Notes: generated from the sequence alone by a model not told the origin. 64,000 nt of DNA from Crossaster papposus (GCA_037893245.1 JBAIAA010000751.1:1383491-1447490); one strand, 5' to 3'; numbered from the stretch's first letter, positions 9,523 to 22,183 are shown. Numbers and translations are program-made.

Positions 9523-9604
9523 GTCGTGGTGGCCGAGTGGTTAAGGCGTTGGACTCGAAATCCAATGGGATTTTCCCGCGCAGGTTCGAATCCTGTCTAC
9601 GACG
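9523..9604 (+). tRNA. tRNA-Ser-CGA: tRNA-Ser(CGA), copy 12
   Basis: Canonical body. Confidence 0.95.
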
Positions 9605-9700
9605 ATGACATTATTTTTGGTTTCTTTCACCGTGCTGTATTTCATGGTTCATACACCGTGTTATTTAATTTAAGACATTTAAGGTTCGCTTCTTCTAGCG

Positions 9701-10011
9701 GCCGGGTGTAGTAGCGTGCGCCTGTAATCCAGTGACACTAGGAGGCCGGGGTTGGTGAATCGCTTGAGGCCGGGAGCAATAAGGTGTCGTCCTGCTCATG
9801 ACGATCGGGTGTCCAGGCTAAGCTCTGCATCGACATGGTAGGCCCGGCGGAGGTTGGGTACCATACCAGGTTGACTAAGGAGGGGTGTACCGGCTCAGGG
9901 CGGGTAACGCCGCAGGCAAAAGCTCCCATGTGGAGCAGCAAGCAGGATCACACTTGAGAATGGGAGGCTTCTCACAACCCGGACAACATGGCGAGACCCA
10001 ATTCTTTATTT
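9701..10011 (+). ncRNA. 7SL: SRP RNA (7SL), copy 12
   Basis: One of the more diverged copies: CAATAAGGTG, CGCCGCAGGC next to helix 8, AGCAGCAAGC, and T6 instead of T7 at the end. Confidence 0.9.
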
Positions 10012-10353
10012 TTTCCCGGATTTATTTGTCAAAACGTCTGGTTTTGTTTTATTTTTTTGGTAGAACGATGAGGACCACCTTTTTTAACCAAAGCATTCAA
10101 ATTTTAAATGGAGTTAACAGTAGTCGTAAAGGCCAAGTGGTTAAAGAGTTGGACGTTATGGCGCCGAATATCTGTATCGCATTGAATATCCCGGGTACAA
10201 GTTCCTTCTAAGAAACACGTTCTGCTGACCGATATGGTAAATTTCAGCAGTATTTGTCCGTTTTCGGTTTCTTGTGTATTCCCTGCGCACCAAAAACTAA
10301 TGAACGTTCTTGATCATCTTACTGGGATCACGCCCAAAACAGCAAATTAAGGA

Positions 10354-10435
10354 GTCGTGGTGGCCGAGTGGTTAAGGCGTTGGACTCGAAATCCAATGGG
10401 ATTTTCCCGCGCAGGTTCGAATCCTGTCTACGACG
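10354..10435 (+). tRNA. tRNA-Ser-CGA: tRNA-Ser(CGA), copy 13
   Basis: Canonical body. Confidence 0.95.
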
Positions 10436-10531
10436 ATGACATTATTTTTGGTTTCTTTCACCGTGCTGTATTTCATGGTTTATACACCGTGTTATTTAAT
10501 TTAAGACATTTAAGGTTCGCTTCTTCTAGCG

Positions 10532-10842
10532 GCCGGGTGTAGTAGCGTGCGCCTGTAATCCAGTGACACTAGGAGGCCGGGGTTGGTGAATCGCTTGAGG
10601 CCGGGAGCAATGTGGTGTCGTCCTGCTCATGACGATCGGGTGTCCAGGCTAAGCTCTGCATCGACAAGGTAGGCCCGGCGGAGGTTGGGTACCATACCAG
10701 GTTGACTAAGGAGGGGTGTACCGGCTCAGGGCGGGTAACGCAGCAGGCAGAAGCTCCCATGTGGAGCAGTAAGCAGAATCACACTTGAGAATGGGAGGCT
10801 TCTCACAACCCGGACAACATGGCGAGACCCAATTCTTTATTT
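10532..10842 (+). ncRNA. 7SL: SRP RNA (7SL), copy 13
   Basis: Type A; shares GACAAGG, CAGGCAGAAGC and AGCAGAATC with copy 9, 3,324 bp upstream. Confidence 0.93.
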
Positions 10843-11184
10843 TTTTCCGGATTTATTTGTCAAAACGTCTGGTTTTGTTTTATTTTCTTGGTAGAACGAT
10901 GAGGACCACCTTTTTTAACCAAAGCATTCAAATTTTAAATGGAGTTAACAGTAGTCGTAAAGGCCAAGTGGTTAAAGAGTTGGACGTTATGGCGCCGAAT
11001 ATCTGTATCGCATTGAATATCCCGGGTACAAGTTCCTTCTAAGAAACACGTTCTGCTGACCGATATGGTAAATTTCAGCAGTATTTGTCCGTTTTCGGTT
11101 TGTTGTGTATTCCCTGCGCACCAAAAACTAATGAACGTTCTTGATCGTCTTACTGGGATCACGCCCAAAACAGCAAATTAAGGA

Positions 11185-11266
11185 GTCGTGGTGGCCGAGT
11201 GGTTAAGGCGTTGGACTCGAAATCCAATGGGATTTTCCCGCGCAGGTTCGAATCCTGTCTACGACG
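11185..11266 (+). tRNA. tRNA-Ser-CGA: tRNA-Ser(CGA), copy 14
   Basis: Canonical body. Confidence 0.95.
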
Positions 11267-11362
11267 ATGACATTATTTTTGGTTTCTTTCACCGTGCTGT
11301 ATTTCATGGTTTATACACCGTGTTATTTAATTTAAGACATTTAAGGTTCGCTTCTTCTAGCG

Positions 11363-11673
11363 GCCGGGTGTAGTAGCGTGCGCCTGTAATCCAGTGACAC
11401 TAGGAGGCCGGGGTTGGTGAATCGCTTGAGGCCGGGAGCAATGTGGTGTCGTCCTGCTCATGACGATCGGGTGTCCAGGCTAAGCTCTGCATCGACAAGG
11501 TAGGCCCGGCGGAGGTTGGGTACCATACCAGGTTGACTAAGGAGGGGTGTACCAGCTCAGGGCGGGTAACGCAGCAGGCAAAAGCTCCCATGTGGAGCAG
11601 TAAGCAGGATCACACTTGAGAATGGGAGGCTTCTCACAACCCGGACAACATGGCGAGACCCAATTCTTTATTT
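11363..11673 (+). ncRNA. 7SL: SRP RNA (7SL), copy 14
   Basis: Type A with GACAAGG and ACCAGCTC for ACCGGCTC in helix 8. Confidence 0.93.
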
Positions 11674-12015
11674 TTTTCCGGATTTATTTGTCAAAACGTC
11701 TGGTTTTGTTTTATTTTCTTGGTAGAACGATGAGGACCACCTTTTTTAACCAAAGCATTCAAATTTTAAATGGAGTTAACAGTAGTCGTAAAGGCCAAGT
11801 GGTTAAAGAGTTGGACGTTATGGCGCCGAATATCTGTATCGCATTGAATATCCCGGGTACAAGTTCCTTCTAAGAAACACGTTCTGCTGACCGATATGGT
11901 AAATTTCAGCAGTATTTGTCCGTTTTCGGTTTCTTGTGTATTCCCTGCGCACCAAAAACTAATGAACGTTCTTGATCATCTTACTGGGATCACGCCCAAA
12001 ACAGCAAATTAAGGA

Positions 12016-12097
12016 GTCGTGGTGGCCGAGTGGTTAAGGCGTTGGACTCGAAATCCAATGGGATTTTCCCGCGCAGGTTCGAATCCTGTCTACGACG
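12016..12097 (+). tRNA. tRNA-Ser-CGA: tRNA-Ser(CGA), copy 15
   Basis: Canonical body. Confidence 0.95.
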
Positions 12098-12193
12098 ATG
12101 ACATTATTTTTGGTTTCTTTCACCGTGCTGTATTTCATGGTTTATACACCGTGTTATTTAATTTGAGACATTTAAGGTTCGCTTCTTCTAGCG

Positions 12194-12504
12194 GCCGGGT
12201 GTAGTAGCGTGCGCCTGTAATCCAGTGACACTAGGAGGCCGGGGTTGGTGAATCGCTTGAGGCCGGGAGCAATGTGGTGTCGTCCTGCTCATGACGATCG
12301 GGTGTCCAGGCTAAGCTCTGCATCGACATGGTAGGCCCGGCGGAGGTTGGGTACCATACCAGGTTGACTAAGGAGGGGTGTACCGGCTCAGGGCGGGTAA
12401 CGCAGCAGGCAAAAGCTCCCATGTGGAGCAGTAAGCAGGATCACACTTGAGAATGGGAGGCTTCTCACAACCCGGACAACATGGCGAGACCCAATTCTTT
12501 ATTT
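12194..12504 (+). ncRNA. 7SL: SRP RNA (7SL), copy 15
   Basis: Type A; terminator is T5 followed by G. Confidence 0.93.
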
Positions 12505-12846
12505 TTGTCCGGATTTATTTGTCAAAACGTCTGGTTTTGTTTTATTTTCTTGGTAGAACGATGAGGACCACCTTTTTTAACCAAAGCATTCAAATTTTAA
12601 ATGGAGTTAACAGTAGTCGTAAAGGCCAAGTGGTTAAAGAGTTGGACGTTATGGCGCCGAATATCTGTATCGCATTGAATATCCCGGGTACAAGTTCCTT
12701 CTAAGAAACACGTTCTGCTGACCGATATGGTAAATTTCAGCAGTATTTGTCCGTTTTCGGTTTCTTGTGTATTCCCTGCGCACTAAAAACTAATGAACGT
12801 TCTTGATCATCTTACTGGGATCACGCCCAAAACAGCAAATTAAGGA

Positions 12847-12928
12847 GTCGTGGTGGCCGAGTGGTTAAGGCGTTGGACTCGAAATCCAATGGGATTTTCC
12901 CGCGCAGGTTCGAATCCTGTCTACGACG
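12847..12928 (+). tRNA. tRNA-Ser-CGA: tRNA-Ser(CGA), copy 16
   Basis: Canonical body. Confidence 0.95.
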
Positions 12929-13024
12929 ATGACATTATTTTTGGTTTCTTTCACCGTGCTGTATTTCATGGTTTATACACCGTGTTATTTAATTTAAGAC
13001 ATTTAAGGTTCGCTTCTTCTAGCG

Positions 13025-13335
13025 GCTGGGTGTAGTAGCGTGCGCCTGTAATCCAGTGACACTAGGAGGCCGGGGTTGGTGAATCGCTTGAGGCCGGGAG
13101 CAATGTGGTGTCGTCCTGCTCATGACGATCGGGTGTCCAGGCTAAGCTCTGCATCGACATGGTAGGCCCGGCGGAGGTTGGGTACCATACCAGGTTGACT
13201 AAGGAGGGGTGTACCGGCTCAGGGCGGGTAACGCAGCAGGCAAAAGCTCCCATGTGGAGCAGTAAGCAGGATCACACTTGAGAATGGGAGGCTTCTCACA
13301 ACCCGGACAACATGGCGAGACCCAATTCTTTATTT
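13025..13335 (+). ncRNA. 7SL: SRP RNA (7SL), copy 16
   Basis: Type A with 5' end GCTGGG for GCCGGG, a change in the first Alu-domain helix; T5G terminator as in copy 15. Confidence 0.92.
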
Positions 13336-13677
13336 TTGTCCGGATTTATTTGTCAAAACGTCTGGTTTTGTTTTATTTTCTTGGTAGAACGATGAGGACC
13401 ACCTTTTTTAACCAAAGCATTCAAATTTTAAATGGAGTTAACAGTAGTCGTAAAGGCCAAGTGGTTAAAGAGTTGGACGTTATGGCGCCGAATATCTGTA
13501 TCGCATTGAATATCCCGGGTACAAGTTCCTTCTAAGAAACACGTTCTGTTGACCGATATGGTAAATTTCAGCAGTATTTGTCCGTTTTCGGTTTCTTGTG
13601 TATTCCCTGCGCACCAAAAACTAATGAACGTTCTTGATCATCTTTCTGGGATCACGCCCAAAACAGCAAATTAAGGA

Positions 13678-13759
13678 GTCGTGGTGGCCGAGTGGTTAAG
13701 GCGTTGGACTCGAAATCCAATGGGATTTTCCCGCGCAGGTTCGAATCCTGTCTACGACG
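13678..13759 (+). tRNA. tRNA-Ser-CGA: tRNA-Ser(CGA), copy 17
   Basis: Canonical body. Confidence 0.95.
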
Positions 13760-13855
13760 ATGACATTATTTTTGGTTTCTTTCACCGTGCTGTATTTCAT
13801 GGTTTATACACCGTGTTATTTAATTTAAGACATTTAAGGTTCGCTTCTTCTAGCG

Positions 13856-14168
13856 GCCGGGTGTAGTAGCGTGCGCCTGTAATCCAGTGACACTAGGAGG
13901 CCGGGGTTGGTGAATCGCTTGAGGCCGGGAGCAATGTGGTGTCGTCCTGCTCATGACGATCGGGTGTCCAGGCTAAGCTCTGCATCGACATGGTAGGCCC
14001 GGCGGAGGTTGGGTACCATACCAGGTTGACTAAGGAGGGCCGTGTACCGGCTCAGGGCGGGTAACGCAGCAGGCAAAAGCTCCCATGTGGAGCAGTAAGC
14101 AGGATCACACTTGAGAATGGGAGGCTTCTCACAACCCGGACAACATGGCGAGACCCAATTCTTTATTT
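13856..14168 (+). ncRNA. 7SL: SRP RNA (7SL), copy 17, type C
   Basis: Type C: 2-base insertion giving GGAGGGCCGTGTACC, but with the type-A GGCTCAGG and CTTTATT. Intermediate between A and B. Confidence 0.92.
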
Positions 14169-14510
14169 TTTTCCGGATTTATTTGTCAAAACGTCTGGTT
14201 TTGTTTTATTTTCTTGGTAGAACGATGAGGACCACCTTTTTTAACCAAAGCATTCAAATTTTAAATGGAGTTAACAGTAGTCGTAAAGGCCAAGTGGTTA
14301 AAGAGTTGGACGTTATGGCGCCGAATATCTGTATCGCATTGAATATCCCGGGTACAAGTTCCTTCTAAGAAACACGTTCTGCTGACCGATATGGTAAATT
14401 TCAGCAGTATTTGTCCGTTTTCGGTTTCTTGTGTATTCCCTGCGCACCAAAAACTAATGAACGTTCTTGATCATCTTACTGGGATCACGCCCAAAACAGC
14501 AAATTAAGGA

Positions 14511-14592
14511 GTCGTGGTGGCCGAGTGGTTAAGGCGTTGGACTCGAAATCCAATGGGATTTTCCCGCGCAGGTTCGAATCCTGTCTACGACG
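14511..14592 (+). tRNA. tRNA-Ser-CGA: tRNA-Ser(CGA), copy 18
   Basis: Canonical body. Confidence 0.95.
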
Positions 14593-14688
14593 ATGACATT
14601 ATTTTTGGTTTCTTTCACCGTGCTGTATTTCATGGTTTATACACCGTGTTATTTAATTTAAGACATTTAAGGTTCGCTTCTTCTAGCG

Positions 14689-15001
14689 GCCGGGTGTAGT
14701 AGCGTGCGCCTGTAATCCAGTGACACTAGGAGGCCGGGGTTGGTGAATCGCTTGAGGCCGGGAGCAATGTGGTGTCGTCCTGCTCATGACGATCGGGTGT
14801 CCAGGCTAAGCTCTGCATCGACATGGTAGGCCCGGCGGAGGTTGGGTACCATACCAGGTTGACTAAGGAGGGCCGTGTACCGGCTCAGGGCGGGTAACGC
14901 AGCAGGCAAAAGCTCCCATGTGGAGCAGTAAGCAGGATCACACTTGAGAATGGGAGGCTTCTCACAACCCGGACAACATGGCGAGACCCAATTCTTTATT
15001 T
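14689..15001 (+). ncRNA. 7SL: SRP RNA (7SL), copy 18, type C
   Basis: Type C, same as copy 17. Confidence 0.92.
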
Positions 15002-15343
15002 TTTTCCGGATTTATTTGTCAAAACGTCTGGTTTTGTTTTATTTTCTTGGTAGAACGATGAGGACCACCTTTTTTAACCAAAGCATTCAAATTTTAAATG
15101 GAGTTAACAGTAGTCGTAAAGGCCAAGTGGTTAAAGAGTTGGACGTTATGGCGCCGAATATCTGTATCGCATTGAATATCCCGGGTACAAGTTCCTTCTA
15201 AGAAACACGTTCTGCTGACCGATATGGTAAATTTCAGCAGTATTTGTCCGTTTTCGGTTTCTTGTGTATTCCCTGCGCACCAAAAACTAATGAACGTTCT
15301 TGATCATCTTACTGGGATCACGCCCAAAACAGCAAATTAAGGA

Positions 15344-15425
15344 GTCGTGGTGGCCGAGTGGTTAAGGCGTTGGACTCGAAATCCAATGGGATTTTCCCGC
15401 GCAGGTTCGAATCCTGTCTACGACG
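15344..15425 (+). tRNA. tRNA-Ser-CGA: tRNA-Ser(CGA), copy 19
   Basis: Canonical body. Confidence 0.95.
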
Positions 15426-15521
15426 ATGACATTATTTTTGGTTTCTTTCACCGTGCTGTATTTCATGGTTTATACACCGTGTTATTTAATTTAAGACATT
15501 TAAGGTTCGCTTCTTCTAGCG

Positions 15522-15832
15522 GCCGGGTGTAGTAGCGTGCGCCTGTAATCCAGTGACACTAGGAGGCCGGGGTTGGTGAATCGCTTGAGGCCGGGAGCAA
15601 TGTGGTGTCGTCCTGCTCATGACGATCGGGTGTCCAGGCTAAGCTCTGCATCGACATGGTAGGCCCGGCGGAGGTTGGGTACCATACCAGGTTGACTAAG
15701 GAGGGGTGTACCGGTTCAGGGCGGGTAACGCAGCAGGCAAAAGCTCCCATGTGGAGCAGTAAGCAGGATCACACTTGAGAATGGGAGGCTTCTCACAACC
15801 CGGACAACATGGCGACACCCAATTCTTTATTT
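15522..15832 (+). ncRNA. 7SL: SRP RNA (7SL), copy 19
   Basis: Type A with GGTTCAGG (as copies 30 and 33) and GCGACACCC near the 3' end. Confidence 0.93.
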
Positions 15833-16174
15833 TTTTCCGGATTTATTTGTCAAAACGTCTGGTTTTGTTTTATTTTCTTGGTAGAACGATGAGGACCACC
15901 TTTTTTAACCAAAGCATTCAAATTTTAAATGGAGTTAACAGTAGTCGTAAAGGCCAAGTGGTTAAAGAGTTGGACGTTATGGCGCCGAATATCTGTATCG
16001 CATTGAATATCCCGGGTACAAGTTCCTTCTAAGAAACACGTTCTGCTGACCAATATGGTAAATTTCAGCAGTATTTGTCCGTTTTCGGTTTCTTGTGTAT
16101 TCCCTGCGCACCAAAAACTAATGAACGTTCTTGATCATCTTACTGGGATCACGCCCAAAACAGCAAATTAAGGA

Positions 16175-16256
16175 GTCGTGGTGGCCGAGTGGTTAAGGCG
16201 TTGGACTCGAAATCCAATGGGATTTTCCCGCGCAGGTTCGAATCCTGTCTACGACG
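16175..16256 (+). tRNA. tRNA-Ser-CGA: tRNA-Ser(CGA), copy 20
   Basis: Canonical body. Confidence 0.95.
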
Positions 16257-16352
16257 ATGACATTATTTTTGGTTTCTTTCACCGTGCTGTATTTCATGGT
16301 TTATACACCGTGTTCTTTAATTTAAGACATTTAAGGTTCGCTTCTTCTAGCG

Positions 16353-16665
16353 GCCGGGTGTAGTAGCGTGCGCCTGTAATCCAGTGACACTAGGAGGCCG
16401 GGGTTGGTGAATCGCTTGAGGCCGGGAGCAATGTGGTGTCGTCCTGCTCATGACGATCGGGTGTCCAGGCTAAGCTCTGCATCGACATGGTAGGCCCGGC
16501 GGAGGTTGGGTACCATACCAGGTTGACTAAGGAGTGCCGTGTACCGGCTTAGGGCGGGTAACGCAGCAGGCAAAAGCTCCCATGTGGAGCAGTAAGCAGG
16601 ATCACACTTGAGAATGGGAGGCTTCTCACAACCCGGACAACATGGCGAGACCCAATTCTTAATTT
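16353..16665 (+). ncRNA. 7SL: SRP RNA (7SL), copy 20, type B
   Basis: Type B; upstream TATA-like box altered to TTCTTTAATT. Confidence 0.92.
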
Positions 16666-17007
16666 TTTTCCGGATTTATTTGTCAAAACGTCTGGTTTTG
16701 TTTTATTTTCTTGGTAGAACGATGAGGACCACCTTTTTTAACCAAAGCATTCAAATTTTAAATGGAGTTAACAGTAGTCGTAAAGGCCAAGTGGTTAAAG
16801 AGTTGGACGTTATGGCGCCGAATATCTGTATCGCATTGAATATCCCGGGTACAAGTTCCTTCTAAGAAACACGTTCTGCTGACCGATATGGTAAATTTCA
16901 GCAGTATTTGTCCGTTTTCGGTTTCTTGTGTATTCCCTGCGCACCAAAAACTAATGAACGTTCTTGATCATCTTACTGGGATCACGCCCAAAACAGCAAA
17001 TTAAGGA

Positions 17008-17089
17008 GTCGTGGTGGCCGAGTGGTTAAGGCGTTGGACTCGAAATCCAATGGGATTTTCCCGCGCAGGTTCGAATCCTGTCTACGACG
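17008..17089 (+). tRNA. tRNA-Ser-CGA: tRNA-Ser(CGA), copy 21
   Basis: Canonical body. Confidence 0.95.
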
Positions 17090-17185
17090 ATGACATTATT
17101 TTTGGTTTCTTTCACCGTGCTGTATTTCATGGTTTATACACCGTGTTATTTAATTTAAGACATTTAAGGTTCGCTTCTTCTAGCG

Positions 17186-17498
17186 GCCGGGTGTAGTAGC
17201 GTGCGCCTGTAATCCAGTGACACTAGGAGGCCGGGGTTGGTGAATCGCTTGAGGCCGGGAGCAATGTGGTGTCGTCCTGCTCATGACGATCGGGTGTCCA
17301 GGCTAAGCTCTGCATCGACATGGTAGGCCCGGCGGAGGTTGGGTACCATACCAGGTTGACTAAGGAGTGCCGTGTACCGGCTTAGGGCGGGTAACGCAGC
17401 AGGCAAAAGCTCCCATGTGGAGCAGTAAGCAGGATCACACTTGAGAATGGGAGGCTTCTCACAACCCGGACAACATGGCGAGACCCAATTCTTAATTT
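17186..17498 (+). ncRNA. 7SL: SRP RNA (7SL), copy 21, type B
   Basis: Type B with the normal TATA-like box. Confidence 0.92.
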
Positions 17499-17840
17499 TT
17501 TTCCGGATTTATTTGTCAAAACGTCTGGTTTTGTTTTATTTTCTTGGTAGAACGATGAGGACCACCTTTTTTAACCAAAGCATTCAAATTTTAAATGGAG
17601 TTAACAGTAGTCGTAAAGGCCAAGTGGTTAAAGAGTTGGACGTTATGGCGCCGAATATCTGTATCGCATTGAATATCCCGGGTACAAGTTCCTTCTAAGA
17701 AACACGTTCTGCTGACCAATATGGTAAATTTCAGCAGTATTTGTCCGTTTTCGGTTTCTTGTGTATTCCCTGCGCACCAAAAACTAATGAACGTTCTTGA
17801 TCATCTTACTGGGATCACGCCCAAAACAGCAAATTAAGGA

Positions 17841-17922
17841 GTCGTGGTGGCCGAGTGGTTAAGGCGTTGGACTCGAAATCCAATGGGATTTTCCCGCGCA
17901 GGTTCGAATCCTGTCTACGACG
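17841..17922 (+). tRNA. tRNA-Ser-CGA: tRNA-Ser(CGA), copy 22
   Basis: Canonical body. Confidence 0.95.
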
Positions 17923-18018
17923 ATGACATTATTTTTGGTTTCTTTCACCGTGCTGTATTTCATGGTTTATACACCGTGTTATTTAATTTAAGACATTTAA
18001 GGTTCGCTTCTTCTAGCG

Positions 18019-18331
18019 GCCGGGTGTAGTAGCGTGCGCCTGTAATCCAGTGACACTAGGAGGCCGGGGTTGGTGAATAGCTTGAGGCCGGGAGCAATGT
18101 GATGTCGTCCTGCTCATGACGATCGGGTGTCCAGGCTAAGCTCTGCATCGACATGGTAGGCCCGGCGGAGGTTGGGTACCATACCAGGTTGACTAAGGAG
18201 GGCCGTGTACCGGCTCAGGGCGGGTAACGCAGCAGGCAAAAGCTCCCATGTGGAGCAGTAAGCAGGATCACACTTGAGAATGGGAGGCTTCTCACAACCC
18301 GGACAACATGGCGAGACCCAATTCTTTATTT
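18019..18331 (+). ncRNA. 7SL: SRP RNA (7SL), copy 22, type C
   Basis: Type C; also GAATAGCTTGAG, a hit in the B-box-like block, and GTGATGTCG. Confidence 0.91.
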
Positions 18332-18673
18332 TTTTCCGGATTTATTTGTCAAAACGTCTGGTTTTGTTTTATTTTCTTGGTAGAACGATGAGGACCACCT
18401 TTTTTAACCAAAGCATTCAAATTTTAAATGGAGTTAACAGTAGTCGTAAAGGCCAAGTGGTTAAAGAGTTGGACGTTATGGCGCCGAATATCTGTATCGC
18501 ATTGAATATCCCGGGTACAAGTTCCTTCTAAGAAACACGTTCTGCTGACCGATATGGTAAATTTCAGCAGTATTTGTCCGTTTTCGGTTTCTTGTGTATT
18601 CCCTGCGCACCAAAAACTAATGAACGTTCTTGATCATCTTACTGGGATCACGCCCAAAACAGCAAATTAAGGA

Positions 18674-18755
18674 GTCGTGGTGGCCGAGTGGTTAAGGCGT
18701 TGGACTCGAAATCCAATGGGATTTTCCCGCGCAGGTTCGAATCCTGTCTACGACG
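18674..18755 (+). tRNA. tRNA-Ser-CGA: tRNA-Ser(CGA), copy 23
   Basis: Canonical body. Confidence 0.95.
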
Positions 18756-18851
18756 ATGACATTATTTTTGGTTTCTTTCACCGTGCTGTATTTCATGGTT
18801 TATACACCGTGTTCTTTAATTTAAGACATTTAAGGTTCGCTTCTTCTAGCG

Positions 18852-19164
18852 GCCGGGTGTAGTAGCGTGCGCCTGTAATCCAGTGACACTAGGAGGCCGG
18901 GGTTGGTGAATCGCTTGAGGCCGGGAGCAATGTGGTGTCGTCCTGCTCATGACGATCGGGTGTCCAGGCTAAGCTCTGCATCGACATGGTAGGCCCGGCG
19001 GAGGTTGGGTACCATACCAGGTTGACTAAGGAGTGCCGTGTACCGGCTTAGGGCGGGTAACGCAGCAGGCAAAAGCTCCCATGTGGAGCAGTAAGCAGGA
19101 TCACACTTGAGAATGGGAGGCTTCTCACAACCCGGACAACATGGCGAGACCCAATTCTTAATTT
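18852..19164 (+). ncRNA. 7SL: SRP RNA (7SL), copy 23, type B
   Basis: Type B with TTCTTTAATT upstream box. Confidence 0.92.
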
Positions 19165-19506
19165 TTTTCCGGATTTATTTGTCAAAACGTCTGGTTTTGT
19201 TTTATTTTCTTGGTAGAACGATGAGGACCACCTTTTTTAACCAAAGCATTCAAATTTTAAATGGAGTTAACAGTAGTCGTAAAGGCCAAGTGGTTAAAGA
19301 GTTGGACGTTATGGCGCCGAATATCTGTATCGCATTGAATATCCCGGGTACAAGTTCCTTCTAAGAAACACGTTCTGCTGACCGATATGGTAAATTTCAG
19401 CAGTATTTGTCCGTTTTCGGTTTCTTGTGTATTCCCTGCGCACCAAAAACTAATGAACGTTCTTGATCATCTTACTGGGATCACGCCCAAAACAGCAAAT
19501 TAAGGA

Positions 19507-19588
19507 GTCGTGGTGGCCGAGTGGTTAAGGCGTTGGACTCGAAATCCAATGGGATTTTCCCGCGCAGGTTCGAATCCTGTCTACGACG
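19507..19588 (+). tRNA. tRNA-Ser-CGA: tRNA-Ser(CGA), copy 24
   Basis: Canonical body. Confidence 0.95.
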
Positions 19589-19684
19589 ATGACATTATTT
19601 TTGGTTTCTTTCACCGTGCTGTATTTCATGGTTTATACACCGTGTTATTTAATTTAAGACATTTAAGGTTCGCTTCTTCTAGCG

Positions 19685-19997
19685 GCCGGGTGTAGTAGCG
19701 TGCGCCTGTAATCCAGTGACACTAGGAGGCCGGGGTTGGTGAATCGCTTGAGGCCGGGAGCAATGTGGTGTCGTCCTGCTCATGACGATCGGGTGTCCAG
19801 GCTAAGCTCTGCATCGACATGGTAGGCCCGGCGGAGGTTGGGTACCATACCAGGTTGACTAAGGAGGGCCGTGTACCGGCTCAGGGCGGGTAACGCAGCA
19901 GGCAAAAGCTCCCATGTGGAGCAGTAAGCAGGATCACACTTGAGAATGGGAGGCTTCTCACAACCCGGACAACATGGCGAGACCCAATTCTTTATTT
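19685..19997 (+). ncRNA. 7SL: SRP RNA (7SL), copy 24, type C
   Basis: Type C, no further change noted. Confidence 0.92.
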
Positions 19998-20339
19998 TTT
20001 TCCGGATTTATTTGTCAAAACGTCTGGTTTTGTTTTATTTTCTTGGTAGAACGATGAGGACCACCTTTTTTAACCAAAGCATTCAAATTTTAAATGGAGT
20101 TAACAGTAGTCGTAAAGGCCAAGTGGTTAAAGAGTTGGACGTTATGGCGCCGAATATCTGTATCGCATTGAATATCCCGGGTACAAGTTCCTTCTAAGAA
20201 ACACGTTCTGCTGACCGATATGGTAAATTTCAGCAGTATTTGTCCGTTTTCGGTTTCTTGTGTATTCCCTGCGCACCAAAAACTAATGAACGTTCTTGAT
20301 CATCTTACTGGGATCACGCCCAAAACAGCAAATTAAGGA

Positions 20340-20421
20340 GTCGTGGTGGCCGAGTGGTTAAGGCGTTGGACTCGAAATCCAATGGGATTTTCCCGCGCAG
20401 GTTCGAATCCTGTCTACGACG
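20340..20421 (+). tRNA. tRNA-Ser-CGA: tRNA-Ser(CGA), copy 25
   Basis: Canonical body. Confidence 0.95.
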
Positions 20422-20517
20422 ATGACATTATTTTTGGTTTCTTTCACCGTGCTGTATTTCATGGTTTATACACCGTGTTATTTAATTTAAGACATTTAAG
20501 GTTCGCTTCTTCTAGCG

Positions 20518-20830
20518 GCCGGGTGTAGTAGCGTGCGCCTGTAATCCAGTGACACTAGGAGGCCGGGGTTGGTGAATCGCTTGAGGCCGGGAGCAATGTG
20601 GTGTCGTCCTGCTCATGACGATCGGGTGTCCAGGCTAAGCTCTGCATCGACATGGTAGGCCCGGCGGAGGTTGGGTACCATACCAGGTTGACTAAGGAGT
20701 GCCGTGTACCGGCTTAGGGCGGGTAACGCAGCAGGCAAAAGCTCCCATGTGGAGCAGTAAGCAGGATCACACTTGAGAATGGGAGGCTTCTCACAACCCG
20801 GACAACATGGCGAGACCCAATTCTTAATTT
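20518..20830 (+). ncRNA. 7SL: SRP RNA (7SL), copy 25, type B
   Basis: Type B with the normal TATA-like box. Confidence 0.92.
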
Positions 20831-21172
20831 TTTTCCGGATTTATTTGTCAAAACGTCTGGTTTTGTTTTATTTTCTTGGTAGAACGATGAGGACCACCTT
20901 TTTTAACCAAAGCATTCAAATTTTAAATGGAGTTAACAGTAGTCGTAAAGGCCAAGTGGTTAAAGAGTTGGACGTTATGGCGCCGAATATCTGTATCGCA
21001 TTGAATATCCCGGGTACAAGTTCCTTCTAAGAAACACGTTCTGCTGACCAATATGGTAAATTTCAGCAGTATTTGTCCGTTTTCGGTTTCTTGTGTATTC
21101 CCTGCGCACCAAAAACTAATGAACGTTCTTGATCATCTTACTGGGATCACGCCCAAAACAGCAAATTAAGGA

Positions 21173-21254
21173 GTCGTGGTGGCCGAGTGGTTAAGGCGTT
21201 GGACTCGAAATCCAATGGGATTTTCCCGCGCAGGTTCGAATCCTGTCTACGACG
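21173..21254 (+). tRNA. tRNA-Ser-CGA: tRNA-Ser(CGA), copy 26
   Basis: Canonical body. Confidence 0.95.
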
Positions 21255-21350
21255 ATGACATTATTTTTGGTTTCTTTCACCGTGCTGTATTTCATGGTTT
21301 ATACACCGTGTTCTTTAATTTAAGACATTTAAGGTTCGCTTCTTCTAGCG

Positions 21351-21663
21351 GCCGGGTGTAGTAGCGTGCGCCTGTAATCCAGTGACACTAGGAGGCCGGG
21401 GTTGGTGAATCGCTTGAGGCCGGGAGCAATGTGGTGTCGTCCTGCTCATGACGATCGGGTGTCCAGGCTAAGCTCTGCATCGACATGGTAGGCCCGGCGG
21501 AGGTTGGGTACCATACCAGGTTGACTAAGGAGTGCCGTGTACCGGCTTAGGGCGGGTAACGCAGCAGGCAAAAGCTCCCATGTGGAGCAGTAAGCAGGAT
21601 CACACTTGAGAATGGGAGGCTTCTCACAACCCGGACAACATGGCGAGACCCAATTCTTAATTT
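21351..21663 (+). ncRNA. 7SL: SRP RNA (7SL), copy 26, type B
   Basis: Type B with TTCTTTAATT upstream box. Confidence 0.92.
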
Positions 21664-22005
21664 TTTTCCGGATTTATTTGTCAAAACGTCTGGTTTTGTT
21701 TTATTTTCTTGGTAGAACGATGAGGACCACCTTTTTTAACCAAAGCATTCAAATTTTAAATGGAGTTAACAGTAGTCGTAAAGGCCAAGTGGTTAAAGAG
21801 TTGGACGTTATGGCGCCGAATATCTGTATCGCATTGAATATCCCGGGTACAAGTTCCTTCTAAGAAACACGTTCTGCTGACCAATATGGTAAATTTCAGC
21901 AGTATTTGTCCGTTTTCGGTTTCTTGTGTATTCCCTGCGCACCAAAAACTAATGAACGTTCTTGATCATCTTACTGGGATCACGCCCAAAACAGCAAATT
22001 AAGGA

Positions 22006-22087
22006 GTCGTGGTGGCCGAGTGGTTAAGGCGTTGGACTCGAAATCCAATGGGATTTTCCCGCGCAGGTTCGAATCCTGTCTACGACG
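22006..22087 (+). tRNA. tRNA-Ser-CGA: tRNA-Ser(CGA), copy 27
   Basis: Canonical body. Confidence 0.95.
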
Positions 22088-22183
22088 ATGACATTATTTT
22101 TGGTTTCTTTCACCGTGCTGTATTTCATGGTTTATACACCGTGTTCTTTAATTTAAGACATTTAAGGTTCGCTTCTTCTAGCG